DNA of 64,000 bases from Butyrivibrio sp. AE3004 (GCF_000703165.1 NZ_JNLQ01000002.1:496001-560000); one strand, 5' to 3'. Counted from the first letter of the stretch, positions 32,592 to 41,130 are shown. Notes: generated by a model not told the origin, from the sequence alone. Numbers and translations are program-made.

Positions 32592-34036
32592 ACCTTGCAT
32601 TACCTATGCTTATGCCGGATGAAGACGCTAGGCCAGGAATTAAACTGGAATTTATAAGAAGACAAAAAGGGATTAGTAGAAAAGAACTTGCTGATAAATT
32701 AGAAATTGCTCCAGGGGCTTTGTTTAATCTTGAAAATGAATTTAATCCAATCCATTTTGATGATGCATTGAAACTTGGAAATGCACTTGACGTTGAACCA
32801 GATATCTTTATTGATGAAAGTGCAAGGTTTTGTGCTTCAGGTTATGGAGAGAAGATAAGAATTATTCGACGAGCTTGTGACGCAACTCAGGAAGAGTTTT
32901 TTAAAATGATTGGTGTTACCCGATCGACTTTATCCTGCTGGGAAGCAGAAATTGGTGAGTACCATCCAAGTTCAGTATTCTATTACAAACTGAAAGAAAT
33001 TGCTGAAGAAAAAAATATTGATATTAACCGTCTTAATAGTGATCCAGACAGCTTCATCGATGATTATGAACTGTTCTTAACAGGAGACTATGGTGAAAAA
33101 ATAAAATATATCCGTTCTGCTTATGGTGTAACACAGACAGAGTTTTGTAATATGATTGGATATACAAGTGGGACATCATCATGTAATTGGGAATCCATGA
33201 CTGAGAAACCGCTTCGAAAGGCCTATAATAGGATAAAGTTTGTGGCAGAAGCAAAGGGTATAGACATTAACAAGCTAAATGCTAATCCGGATTATTATAA
33301 GGACGAGTATTCAAGATTTGTAGAGAAGAATAGTGGCGCTAAGATTAGATATATTAGGTTGCAGTACAGAGCTTTTACTGATGACTTTGGTAAAATGCTA
33401 GGTTGTTCAGGAAATGCTGTTTGTACATGGGAACGAGGACAATGTATCATGGGGCGCCAGTATTTCGATGAGTTAAAGAAACTTGCAGAAGCAAAAGAAA
33501 TCAATCTTGAGAGTTTAGATGACAATCCTGATGTATTCAAAGATGATTACGATAGGTTCTGTGTAACAGGTTGTGGAAAGAAATTAAGATATATCAGAAA
33601 TATCTGTGGAATGTCGGCAGAAAAGTATGCAGAAGTTATTGGAGTAAGCAGGCAAACTATTTTTATCTGGGAGTCTGAATTAGTTCAAAGAGGAACAATC
33701 AGAAGACCGGGAAGAGAAAATTTTGAAAAAATCAAACAAGTAGCTATAGAACATGGGATTGATTTAGACACAATAGATGAGGAACTGGCCAAGGTTGATG
33801 ATTATGAAGTTTTTTGCCAAAACGGATTTGGCGCTAAGATAAAGTCTCTTAGAAATGTATATGGAATGTCACAGCGTGCATTTTCAGAGCTCGTTGGAGT
33901 TTCTGTTGAGACGATTAGTAGATGGGAACGTGAGGGCAAAGTTAGAGGAAAAATAGCGTTTCCATCTAAGGAAAGGTTCCGAGAATTTAAGAGATTGGCA
34001 GAAGAGAAAGGAGTTGATTTTCTTGAATCATGCTGA
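32582..34036 (+). CDS. Protein of six tandem XRE-like helix-turn-helix units
   Basis: 484 residues if it begins at GTG 32582. Six repeats of about 80 residues each contain a Cro/cI-type helix-turn-helix. Examples are KGISRKELADKLEIAPGALF, ATQEEFFKMIGVTRSTLSCW, VTQTEFCNMIGYTSG, MSAEKYAEVIGVSRQTIFIW and MSQRAFSELVGVSVETISRW. Linkers resemble each other (AEEKNIDINRLNSDPDSFID, EAKGIDINKLNANPDY). Natural proteins with six such domains are rare. Start and ribosome site are unclear, because the gene begins inside the stump of the truncated macrodomain gene. It overlaps the following macrodomain gene by 14 bp, so it may regulate the ADP-ribosylation module or act on it directly. Confidence 0.8.
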   Translation: MLVNLALPMLMPDEDARPGIKLEFIRRQKGISRKELADKLEIAPGALFNLENEFNPIHFDDALKLGNALDVEPDIFIDESARFCASGYGEKIRIIRRACDATQEEFFKMIGVTRSTLSCWEAEIGEYHPSSVFYYKLKEIAEEKNIDINRLNSDPDSFIDDYELFLTGDYGEKIKYIRSAYGVTQTEFCNMIGYTSGTSSCNWESMTEKPLRKAYNRIKFVAEAKGIDINKLNANPDYYKDEYSRFVEKNSGAKIRYIRLQYRAFTDDFGKMLGCSGNAVCTWERGQCIMGRQYFDELKKLAEAKEINLESLDDNPDVFKDDYDRFCVTGCGKKLRYIRNICGMSAEKYAEVIGVSRQTIFIWESELVQRGTIRRPGRENFEKIKQVAIEHGIDLDTIDEELAKVDDYEVFCQNGFGAKIKSLRNVYGMSQRAFSELVGVSVETISRWEREGKVRGKIAFPSKERFREFKRLAEEKGVDFLESC

Positions 34037-34805
34037 GCAAAGAGTATGGATGATTCAACAACTGCTGGATGAAGATTTAAATTATAAAGGCTATACAATT
34101 CCTAATGATACTAATGAGCAGAAAGATATGCTCAGAGCACTTATGAATGTTAGAGAACCTAAGCCTATTAGTCAGGAATTTCTTGATATTCAGGATGAAT
34201 ATCTTAAAGAAGAGAATAATTCTGTAAAAATTACAGATGTGAATGATTTAACTCCTACCAAAAACGATGACAGATTATATCTTTGGCAGGGAGATATAAC
34301 TGCATTAAGGATTTCAGCAATCACAAATCCTGCCAATGACCGTATGTGTGGATGTTTTCAGCCGCTTCATTCCTGCGCGGATAACATTATTCACTCGAAA
34401 TCTGGAATTCAGCTTCGCGGCGAATGTTTTAGAATAATGAAAAAGCAGGGACATCCGGAACCTACAGGACAAGCCAAAATAACTCCAGCATACAACCTAC
34501 CATGTGATTATATTCTTCATACAGTTGGACCAATTGTTCAGGGACCATTAACAAAGAAGCATGAAGATTTGCTTGCTTCTTGCTATAAGTCGTGCCTTGA
34601 TCTTGCGGATAAGAATGGAGTTACTGAGATAGCTTTTTGCTGTATCTCTACTGGAGTATTCATGTTTCCTAATCAGAGAGCTGCTGAGATTGCTGTAGAG
34701 ACAGTTAAAAACTGGCTTGATGAGACAGGCAGTGAGATGAAGATTGTTTTCAATGTATTTAAGAATCTTGATTTTGAAATATATGAAAAACTGTTAAATG
34801 GTTAA
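34023..34805 (+). CDS. SirTM-linked zinc macrodomain protein (ADP-ribosyl hydrolase)
   Basis: 260 residues. A helical N-terminal extension (1-75) precedes a macrodomain: LYLWQGDITALRISAITNPA, the zinc-ligand segment GCFQPLHSCADN, CDYILHTVGPIV and the phosphate-binding loop AFCCISTGVFMFP. Relatives remove ADP-ribose added by the neighbouring SirTM enzyme. TTG at 34023 lies 10 bases after AAAGGAG and aligns with the start of the truncated paralogue. TTG 34014 is too close to that site. It overlaps the six-HTH gene and is 20 bp upstream of SirTM. Confidence 0.87.
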   Translation: MNHAEQRVWMIQQLLDEDLNYKGYTIPNDTNEQKDMLRALMNVREPKPISQEFLDIQDEYLKEENNSVKITDVNDLTPTKNDDRLYLWQGDITALRISAITNPANDRMCGCFQPLHSCADNIIHSKSGIQLRGECFRIMKKQGHPEPTGQAKITPAYNLPCDYILHTVGPIVQGPLTKKHEDLLASCYKSCLDLADKNGVTEIAFCCISTGVFMFPNQRAAEIAVETVKNWLDETGSEMKIVFNVFKNLDFEIYEKLLNG

Positions 34806-34825
34806 GGTATAAGGAGTGTTTTATA

Positions 34826-35842
34826 ATGACAACGGCTAAGATCAGATCGTTTCAGCCAAATGGATATCAGGAAACAATAAAAAAAGGTTTAAGTGCCATA
34901 CATAGCTTTAACAGCGGTATGTCCCTTGGGAAAGATGATGATACAGAGCAGCTTGACAGATTAAAAGAAGAAATAAAGACAGCTGATGCTATTGTTATTG
35001 GAGCCGGGGCAGGACTTTCTACTTCCGCAGGGTTTACGTACAGTGGAGACCGGTTTAAAAAGTGGTTTTCTGATTTTGAAGAAAAATATGGTTTTCAAGA
35101 CATGTATTCAGGCGGGTTTTACCCATACAAAACCAAGGAAGAGTTCTGGGCATATTGGTCAAGGTATATCTACATCAACAGATACCTTGATGCACCTAAA
35201 GATACTTATACAAAACTTTATAACCTTGTTAAGGATAAAGATTACTTTGTGATTACTACAAACGTGGATCATTGCTTTCAGAAAGCAGGCTTTGATAAGA
35301 AAAGATTATTTTACACTCAGGGAGATTATGGTCTGTTTCAAAGTTTGAATCCTGCAATTAGGGAAAACTTTAATAATGAAGACTGGGTGATGAATGCCAT
35401 GGAATCTCAGGGATTTGTTAAGGATGGGAATGGAATTTTTGCAATACCATCTGGTGGTGGAGTCAGAATGGAAATTGACAGCAGTTTGATTCCAAAGTGT
35501 CCGATTGATGGTAGTGATGTTACCATGAATCTTAGAAGTGATGATACATTCCTTGAAGATGAAGGCTGGCATAGAGCATCAGCGGCTTATTCTGATTTCC
35601 TTAGAAGACATGAAACCCTGCATGTGCTTTTCCTGGAGCTTGGGGTAGGCAGCAATACACCAGTAATAATCAAGTATCCATTCTGGCAAATGACAATGGA
35701 AAATGAAAAAGCTACATATGCATGCTTGAATTACAAAGAGGCATACTGTCCCAGAGAGATAGAAAATAGGAGCGTATGCATTAACTGTGATATAGATGAG
35801 CTTTTGGATAATCACAGGTGGCGTGATTATCAGAAGTTATGA
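34826..35842 (+). CDS. SirTM-type (class M) sirtuin, protein ADP-ribosyltransferase
   Basis: 338 residues. It has the NAD-binding GAGAGLSTSAGFTY (about 57-70), then ITTNVDHCFQKAG and TQGDYG. In SirTM enzymes Gln replaces the catalytic His of ordinary sirtuins, as it does here (TQGD). A variant zinc region (KCPIDGSDVTMNL) and the C-terminal ELGVGSNTPVIIKYPF complete the family picture. SirTM enzymes attach ADP-ribose to a partner such as a lipoylated GcvH-like protein in oxidative stress; no GcvH-L or LplA gene is next to it here, so the target is open. Confidence 0.88.
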   Translation: MTTAKIRSFQPNGYQETIKKGLSAIHSFNSGMSLGKDDDTEQLDRLKEEIKTADAIVIGAGAGLSTSAGFTYSGDRFKKWFSDFEEKYGFQDMYSGGFYPYKTKEEFWAYWSRYIYINRYLDAPKDTYTKLYNLVKDKDYFVITTNVDHCFQKAGFDKKRLFYTQGDYGLFQSLNPAIRENFNNEDWVMNAMESQGFVKDGNGIFAIPSGGGVRMEIDSSLIPKCPIDGSDVTMNLRSDDTFLEDEGWHRASAAYSDFLRRHETLHVLFLELGVGSNTPVIIKYPFWQMTMENEKATYACLNYKEAYCPREIENRSVCINCDIDELLDNHRWRDYQKL

Positions 35843-35851
35843 TATGTGTGC

Positions 35852-35902
35852 TTGACACAAATACTCCTATATCGTAGTATAAAACTACGATATAGGAGTA
35901 TT
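35852..35902 (+). promoter_or_regulatory. marR promoter covered by an 18-bp perfect inverted repeat
   Basis: TTGACA (35852-35857) is followed 17 bp later by TAGTAT (35875-35880). AATACTCCTATATCGTAG (35860-35877) and its exact complement (35885-35902) surround a 7-bp spacer. The right arm also contains the AGGAG ribosome site. Binding by the encoded MarR protein would block both promoter and, in RNA, the hairpin could mask the ribosome site. Confidence 0.8.
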
Positions 35903-35907
35903 TAATT

Positions 35908-36345
35908 ATGAAGACAAATGGTGGATTTCTTGTTACAAAAATAAAACAGCTGGGTGATCGTATATTTGAAAGGATACTGGCAGAAAAAAACATTGATGCA
36001 TTTAACGGAGCTCAGGGAAGGATTCTTTATGTCTTATGGCAGGAAGATGGTGTTCCTATTAAAATTATTTCCGAGAAAAGCGGACTTGCAATTACTTCAC
36101 TTACAACCATGCTTGAGCGGATGGAAAAAAACGGACTGATAAGCCGCAAAACTGATGAAGCTGATAAGAGAAAAACTCTTCTGTTCCTCACAGATAAAGC
36201 CAAAGAACTTAAAGAAGCTTATGACTCCGTATCCAATGAGATGGGGAATATTTATTATCGTGATTTTACGGATAAAGAGATTCTTCAGTTTGAAGAGTAT
36301 CTTAACCGCATCAGGGTAAACCTTGAGGAATGGAGTGACAAATGA
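35908..36345 (+). CDS. MarR-family transcriptional regulator
   Basis: 145 residues with a winged helix-turn-helix: NGAQGRILYVLWQEDGVPIK, then ISEKSGLAITSLTTMLERME and the wing ISRKTDEADKRKTLLFLT. It overlaps the DUF5131 gene by 4 bp and so is co-translated with the two radical-SAM-like proteins that follow. An 18-bp palindrome over its promoter indicates autoregulation. The signal is unknown. Confidence 0.9.
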   Translation: MKTNGGFLVTKIKQLGDRIFERILAEKNIDAFNGAQGRILYVLWQEDGVPIKIISEKSGLAITSLTTMLERMEKNGLISRKTDEADKRKTLLFLTDKAKELKEAYDSVSNEMGNIYYRDFTDKEILQFEEYLNRIRVNLEEWSDK

Positions 36346-37040
36346 GTATCTGTATTAAAGATCAGATTCAGAACATGAATCTTGTTATAGGGTGCACTGT
36401 TGGATGTCCGTACTGCTATGCCAGAAACAATACGAGGCGTTATCACATCATAGATGATTTTGAAAAGCCACAGTTTTTTCAAGGAAAGCTTCGTATGATG
36501 GAAAAGAAAAAACCGCAGAATTTTCTGCTGACCGGCATGAGCGATCTCTCGGGCTGGCATGAGGAATGGAGAGAGGAAGTCTTTAAAAAGATAGCAGAGA
36601 ATCCTCAGCACCAGTTTCTTTTTCTTACCAAACGACCGGATCTTCTGTCTTTTGAAACAGATCTTGATAATGCATGGTTTGGCGTTACAGTTACGAGAAA
36701 GTCTGAGTTATGGCGTATTGATGCACTGCGGAGCAATGTGAAGGCAAAAAAATATCATGTTACCTTTGAGCCTTTGTTCGATGATCCGGGTAAGGTTGAT
36801 CTTACAGGCATTGACTGGATTGTGGTGGGAACCATGACAGGTGCAAAGAGCAGGACTGTTAAAACAGATCCCGGGTGGGCTTATTCATTGACAGAACAGG
36901 CTCATGAACTGAACATTCCTGTATTCTGGAAAGAAGATCTTGTTCCGATTATGGGAGAAGAAATGATACAGGAAATGCCGGATGCTTTTAACAAAGTGCT
37001 GGAGGAACAGAGGATATGGAACAACCAGAAATCAAAGTAA
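36342..37040 (+). CDS. DUF5131 / phage Gp37-Gp68-like radical SAM-type protein
   Basis: 232 residues. The N-terminus contains a CxxxCxxC cluster motif, CTVGCPYCYAR, as in radical SAM enzymes. Conserved blocks of the Gp37/68 family follow: FFLTKRPDLL-like FLFLTKRPDLLSF, NAWFGVTVTRKSE, YHVTFEPLFDDPG and PVFWKEDLVP. The reaction is unknown. It overlaps MarR by 4 bp and the next radical SAM gene by 25 bp, so the three form a tight operon. Confidence 0.83.
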   Translation: MSICIKDQIQNMNLVIGCTVGCPYCYARNNTRRYHIIDDFEKPQFFQGKLRMMEKKKPQNFLLTGMSDLSGWHEEWREEVFKKIAENPQHQFLFLTKRPDLLSFETDLDNAWFGVTVTRKSELWRIDALRSNVKAKKYHVTFEPLFDDPGKVDLTGIDWIVVGTMTGAKSRTVKTDPGWAYSLTEQAHELNIPVFWKEDLVPIMGEEMIQEMPDAFNKVLEEQRIWNNQKSK

Positions 37041-37939
37041 ATCATATAGAAACAAAAAGTGTAATGACAAAATCGAATACTCCTATTGGAGGATATTCGG
37101 TGAATCCCTATGTGGGGTGTCCCCATGCCTGTAAATACTGCTACGCATCTTTTATGAAACGCTTTACAGGGCATACGGAGGAATGGGGAACTTTCATGGA
37201 TGTGAAAGACTGGCCTGAAATAAAGAATCCAAAGAAGTATGCCGGCCAGAAGGTAATCATTGGAACAGTTACGGATGGTTATAATCCGCTAGAGGAAACA
37301 TATAAAAATACAAGAAGACTTCTGGAAGAACTAAAGGACAGTGGTGCGGACATACTTATCTGCACAAAGTCAGACCTTGTACTAAGAGATCTGGATCTGC
37401 TAAAAGAGATCAATGAAAATAGCAGACTTACAGTATCATGGTCAATCAATACTCTCGATGAAGAGTTTAAAGATGATATGGATGCGGCAGTAAGCATAGA
37501 AAGAAGGCTTGCTGCAATGAAAGAGGTATATGCGGCAGGCATTCGTACAATTTGCTTCATTTCACCCGTTTTCCCGGGGATTACGGATATAGAAGCAATC
37601 ATAGACAGGACAAAAGATCAGTGTGACCTTGTATGGCTTGAGAATCTGAATCTTCGCGGAGGTTTTAAGGCAGATATCATGAAATACATTTCCGATAAAC
37701 ATCCGGATCTGGTGCCGCTGTATGACGAAATTTATAACAAAAAGAACCGCAGCTATTTTGAAGCGCTGGAAAAGAAAGCAGAAGAGCTGGCTAAAAAGTA
37801 TGATTGCAGGTTTGTTGATAATGAAACTCCGTATGAGAGAGTAGAGAAAGGACATCCAACAATCGTAGATTACTTTTACCACGAAGAAGTAAGAGGAACT
37901 GCCAATAGTGGAAAGAGAAATGTAATTCATAATCCTTGA
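37016..37939 (+). CDS. SPL-type radical SAM protein
   Basis: 307 residues. Cluster motif CPHACKYCYASFMKR (about 35-49), then GTVTDGYNPLEETYKNTR and LICTKSDLVLRDLDLL, typical of the SplB-like COG1533 group related to spore photoproduct lyase. Possible roles are DNA or nucleotide repair or modification, but the substrate is unknown. The last 38 nt of a similar gene are repeated exactly at 40612-40649, marking past recombination. Coupled to DUF5131 by overlap. Confidence 0.85.
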   Translation: MEQPEIKVNHIETKSVMTKSNTPIGGYSVNPYVGCPHACKYCYASFMKRFTGHTEEWGTFMDVKDWPEIKNPKKYAGQKVIIGTVTDGYNPLEETYKNTRRLLEELKDSGADILICTKSDLVLRDLDLLKEINENSRLTVSWSINTLDEEFKDDMDAAVSIERRLAAMKEVYAAGIRTICFISPVFPGITDIEAIIDRTKDQCDLVWLENLNLRGGFKADIMKYISDKHPDLVPLYDEIYNKKNRSYFEALEKKAEELAKKYDCRFVDNETPYERVEKGHPTIVDYFYHEEVRGTANSGKRNVIHNP

Positions 37940-37991
37940 TGGAAGAATAAACCGGAAGTTAATCGCACAAATTCCAGTTGCGGAGGTAAAG

Positions 37992-38513
37992 ATGGTAATA
38001 ATTATAACGGGAGCATCCCATGTCGGGAAAACGATTCTGGCACAACGGATGCTTGAGAAATACAAATACCCTTATTTTTCAATTGACCATTTGAAAATGG
38101 GACTTATTCGTAGCGGCATTACTGATTTCACCCCAGAAGACGATGATGAACTTACAGACTATCTTTGGCCAATCGTTCGAGAGATAATAAAGACTGCTAT
38201 TGAGAATGAGCAGAACCTTATTGTTGAAGGCTGCTATATACCTTTTGATTGGAGGAATAGTTTTGGGGAGCAGTATCTTCAGTCGATAAGATTCATCTGC
38301 CTTGCTATGTCAGATGAATATATAGATTCGCATTTTGAAGAAATAAAATCACATGGCTCTGATATCGAAACAAGGCTTGATGATTCTAATTGTTCAGCTG
38401 AGCAACTTAAACAAGATAACCACCAAATCATAGAGGGGTACCAATCTAACGGAGAACAGACCACTCTAATCACAGAAAGCTTCGATGATTCGATAAGGGG
38501 AGTATTGGATTAG
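37992..38513 (+). CDS. P-loop kinase-like protein (2-phosphoglycerate/adenylate kinase type)
   Basis: 173 residues beginning VIIITGASHVGKTILAQRML, a Walker A of kinase type, then FSIDHLKMGLIRS and NLIVEGCYIPFDW. These resemble small AAA_33 or 2-phosphoglycerate-kinase-like nucleotide kinases. GGAGG lies 6 bases before the ATG. It is about 50 bp after the radical SAM gene and may be the last gene of that operon. Role unknown. Confidence 0.75.
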   Translation: MVIIITGASHVGKTILAQRMLEKYKYPYFSIDHLKMGLIRSGITDFTPEDDDELTDYLWPIVREIIKTAIENEQNLIVEGCYIPFDWRNSFGEQYLQSIRFICLAMSDEYIDSHFEEIKSHGSDIETRLDDSNCSAEQLKQDNHQIIEGYQSNGEQTTLITESFDDSIRGVLD

Positions 38514-38776
38514 CAAATTTGAAATAAACCATTTATCTACCACTTATGACATATTTTACTGTAAAAAACAAACAAAACTATTATATTATTGTATAGGTGT
38601 ATATCATTGTTTTGTAGATTTTATTTAAAAAAACAAAACATTACAGAGCCAGTAATAGTAGGGGTTTATGGGTCAAAATTATTTTGTTTAAAAAAATATG
38701 GTTTTACAAGTGTTTGACGCTAAAAACCAAAAACCAAAAAATCCCAAAGAAACAAAAAAATTTTAAAATTCTTTAG
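38514..38776 (+). other. AT-rich non-coding spacer
   Basis: About 260 bp, very A+T-rich, with repeated AAAACAAA and AAAACCAAA runs. No ORF or clear promoter was identified, and it marks the end of the radical SAM operon. Confidence 0.5.
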
Positions 38777-38809
38777 AGCTGCCTGTAATAATTGCAGGCG
38801 GCTTTTTTT
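38777..38809 (+). terminator. Terminator directly upstream of the SDR gene
   Basis: AGCTGCCTG (38777-38785) pairs with CAGGCGGCT (38795-38803), followed by seven T. It is 16 bp before the SDR ATG, so it may be an attenuator or the end of a small RNA as with abiF and DUF3800. Confidence 0.7.
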
Positions 38810-38825
38810 GAAGATGGAGATCGTT

Positions 38826-39530
38826 ATGACCAATGGTAAAGTAGCTGTAATTACAGGTGGTGCTCACGGCATTGGAAAAGCTGTAGCAGAATCGTTTCGT
38901 GCTGATGGTGTTACCGTGCACATTATTGATAAAACACTCGGGGACTGGTTCGTGGGTGATGTAGGAGATAAGGATACATTAGAGAGATTTGCAAAACATG
39001 TCATAGAACAGTCCGGACATGTAGATTATCTCATCAATAATGCGCTTCCAATCATGAAAGGAATTGATGAATGCAGTTACGAGGACTTTCAATATGCCCT
39101 TTCCGTTGGCGTGACAGCTCCGTTTTACCTTACGAAGCTATTGATGCCTGTATTGTCAGATGGAGCATCTATTATAAATATATCATCATCTCGTGACAGG
39201 ATGAGCCAGCCTAAAACAGAAAGCTATACTGCGGCAAAGGGCGGGATAGCTGCATTAACACATGCCCTAGCAATCAGCCTTGCAGGAAAAGCCAGAGTGA
39301 ACAGTATTTCACCGGGATGGATAGATACGACTGATACTGAAATCATAGGAGCAGATGCCTTACAGCAGCCTGTAGGACGAGTAGGAACGCCGGAAGATAT
39401 CGCTGAAATGGTGAAGTTCCTATGTTCTGATAAAGCCGGTTTTATCACGGGTGAGAATATCTGTATAGACGGCGGCATGACAAGACAGATGATCTATCAT
39501 GGCGAACATGGATGGACATACGATGTTTGA
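38826..39530 (+). CDS. Short-chain dehydrogenase/reductase
   Basis: 234 residues. The NAD(P) motif is TGGAHGIGKAVAES; other SDR marks are YLINNALPIMKG (NNAG-like), INISSSRDRM and the catalytic YTAAK with the downstream ISPGWIDTTD. The start is ATG 38826 after GGAG; the in-frame TTG at 38808 lies in the terminator. The acyl or sugar substrate cannot be told. The GNAT gene begins 24 bp downstream. Confidence 0.9.
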   Translation: MTNGKVAVITGGAHGIGKAVAESFRADGVTVHIIDKTLGDWFVGDVGDKDTLERFAKHVIEQSGHVDYLINNALPIMKGIDECSYEDFQYALSVGVTAPFYLTKLLMPVLSDGASIINISSSRDRMSQPKTESYTAAKGGIAALTHALAISLAGKARVNSISPGWIDTTDTEIIGADALQQPVGRVGTPEDIAEMVKFLCSDKAGFITGENICIDGGMTRQMIYHGEHGWTYDV

Positions 39531-39554
39531 GAATGTTAAAAAGGAGCTTAGATC

Positions 39555-40085
39555 ATGATACGTAAAGCAGTGAAATCGGACCTTGATGCAGTAGAAAATA
39601 TCTATGATGAGATCCATCAGGCAGAGGAAGCAGGGATAATTTCTGTTGGGTGGATCAGGGGGATATATCCTGTAAAAGAGACGGCAGAAGAGGCTTTGAA
39701 AAGAGATGACCTTTTTGTTATTGAAAAGGACGGCATTGTCCTTGGTTCAGGAATCATAAATAAGGTTCAGATGGATATATATAATAATGTCAAATGGGAG
39801 CATGAGGTGGAAGATGATAAGGTGTGTGTGCTGCATACACTTGCAATATCACCTCGATCGGGAAAGATGGGACTCGGCAAGCAGTTTCTCAGATTTTATG
39901 AGGATTATGCATTACATAATGGTTGTTCCGAACTTAGGATAGATACAAACGAACTAAATATTATTGCACGAAAAATGTACAGTAAACTTGGATATAAAGA
40001 GCTTTCTATTTTACCTACAATCTATAACGGTTTACCCCATGTAAATCTGGTGTTGATGGAAAAATATATTGGAGGACATGCATGA
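39555..40085 (+). CDS. GNAT-family N-acetyltransferase
   Basis: 176 residues of GNAT fold. LHTLAISPRSGKMGLGKQFL gives beta-4 and the acetyl-CoA pyrophosphate loop (here R/GxxGxG/K-like), with CSELRIDTNELNIIARKMYS and KLGYKELS as the C-terminal half. GGAGC precedes the ATG. Its stop overlaps the start of a truncated PrsW gene by 4 bp. The substrate is unknown. Confidence 0.87.
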   Translation: MIRKAVKSDLDAVENIYDEIHQAEEAGIISVGWIRGIYPVKETAEEALKRDDLFVIEKDGIVLGSGIINKVQMDIYNNVKWEHEVEDDKVCVLHTLAISPRSGKMGLGKQFLRFYEDYALHNGCSELRIDTNELNIIARKMYSKLGYKELSILPTIYNGLPHVNLVLMEKYIGGHA

Positions 40086-40405
40086 CTCTTTCTACAATTT
40101 TGTCTTTACTTATTACGGTTTTAGTATGCGGAATACTATATTACAGGATGATAAAAAGGGAGATACCTAAACCTATTGGCTGGATACAGGCCCTTGTACC
40201 GATTGCCTTAGGTATGGCCACGATGGAAATCTCAGGTTTTATAGGAGTTAAGCTCTTTTTTGCAAATACTGCATTGAGGACTGCAGTTGATCAGATGCCT
40301 TCATTAATGGGATCGCTTGTAAGTGCCTTTATGGCCGCCGGCATGCCGGAAGAAGTTATCAAGTTTATTGCAATCATCTTGTTTGCCACAATCTTTAAAA
40401 CTTGA
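40082..40405 (+). pseudogene. Truncated PrsW-like intramembrane protease
   Basis: 107 residues: two or three hydrophobic helices and AAGMPEEVIKFIAIILFATI, corresponding to the EExxK catalytic motif of PrsW (compare NEELAKLIITLI in the intact gene at 20604). The protein stops right after this motif, so the remaining catalytic His and Asp/Glu motifs are lost. After the stop a different short frame (DEQKVYDALNKLFVLEEF, ending 40481) suggests a deletion joining two genes. Confidence 0.7.
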
Positions 40406-40528
40406 TCTCTATATTGAAGGTAAGGATGAGCAGAAAGTATATGATGCTTTGAATAAGCTGTTTGTTCTTGAAGAATTTTAGATTATGAAGGTGATATTAC
40501 CAGAAAGTTAAAAAGATAAATGCCCACC

Positions 40529-40576
40529 ATAGGTACCTGTCACTGTGAACGATTGTTCCCAGTGACAGGTACCTAT
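40529..40576. repeat. 17-bp perfect inverted repeat hairpin
   Basis: ATAGGTACCTGTCACTG (40529-40545) and its complement (40560-40576) with further GAAC/GTTC pairing inside form a long hairpin with a 4-nt loop. There is no T-run. It lies in a gene-free 390-bp stretch full of remnants and may be a fold-back insertion or REP-like sequence. Confidence 0.65.
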
Positions 40577-40611
40577 TCTGGTAGTATGATTATTTGCATA
40601 TGCAATCGATA

Positions 40612-40761
40612 AATCGTAGATTACTTTTACCACGAAGAAGTAAGAGGAAGGTTAATATAGATTCTCTTGAAGCTATAGCCTTTGATCCTTACACACATGG
40701 TTATTATAAGGTGTCCGGAAGAGTCGGAGAGGCTTTTTCAGATGGAAAGAAGCTCTTTTGA
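40612..40761 (+). pseudogene. Scar: 38-nt copy of radical SAM 3' end joined to a flavin-reductase-like C-terminus
   Basis: 40612-40649 is identical to 37861-37898 inside the SPL gene. From about 40650 a frame reads VNIDSLEAIAFDPYTHGYYK followed by VSGRVGEAFSDGKKLF and a stop at 40761. This looks like the C-terminus of a flavin-reductase-like protein. Neither gene is complete. The junction records recombination between duplicated segments. Confidence 0.6.
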
Positions 40762-40797
40762 TGGACAACAATTTACAATAATGAAAAAGCTGAGGGC

Positions 40798-41130
40798 TCA
40801 ACCTTCAGCTTTTTCTATTTCTTTAATATATTCAAAGCCGAAAAGTTCAATCTGATCCAAGACCTTCCTGAATTTTTCGCCCATTTCGCTAAGACTATAT
40901 TCAACTCTGGGAGGAACTTCGGCATATACCTTTCTGGTTATCAGTTTGTCATTTTCCAATTGTCTTAACTGTCTGGTCAGCATAGCTCTGGTGATGTCCG
41001 GAATATTCCTTTCAAGTTCGTTAAAACGTTGTGTTCCTGTACTAAGCTGAAAGAGTATAACTATGGCCCACTTACCTTGAAGGACTCTTTGAGTTGTGGC
41101 ATAAGGACATTGACCGTAAATGCTTTTCAT
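40798..41130 (-). CDS. HxlR-family transcriptional regulator
   Basis: 110 residues. The N-terminal Cys in YGQCPYATTQRVLQGKWAIV is the redox-type cysteine position of HxlR/YodB regulators. The winged helix is RFNELERNIPDITRAMLTRQ followed by LRQLENDKLITRKVYAE and a VEYSLSEMG end. An in-frame ATG lies 36 bp upstream, but GGAGA at 9 bases supports 41130. It is divergent from the cupin gene, its likely target. Confidence 0.9.
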   Translation of the reverse strand: MKSIYGQCPYATTQRVLQGKWAIVILFQLSTGTQRFNELERNIPDITRAMLTRQLRQLENDKLITRKVYAEVPPRVEYSLSEMGEKFRKVLDQIELFGFEYIKEIEKAEG

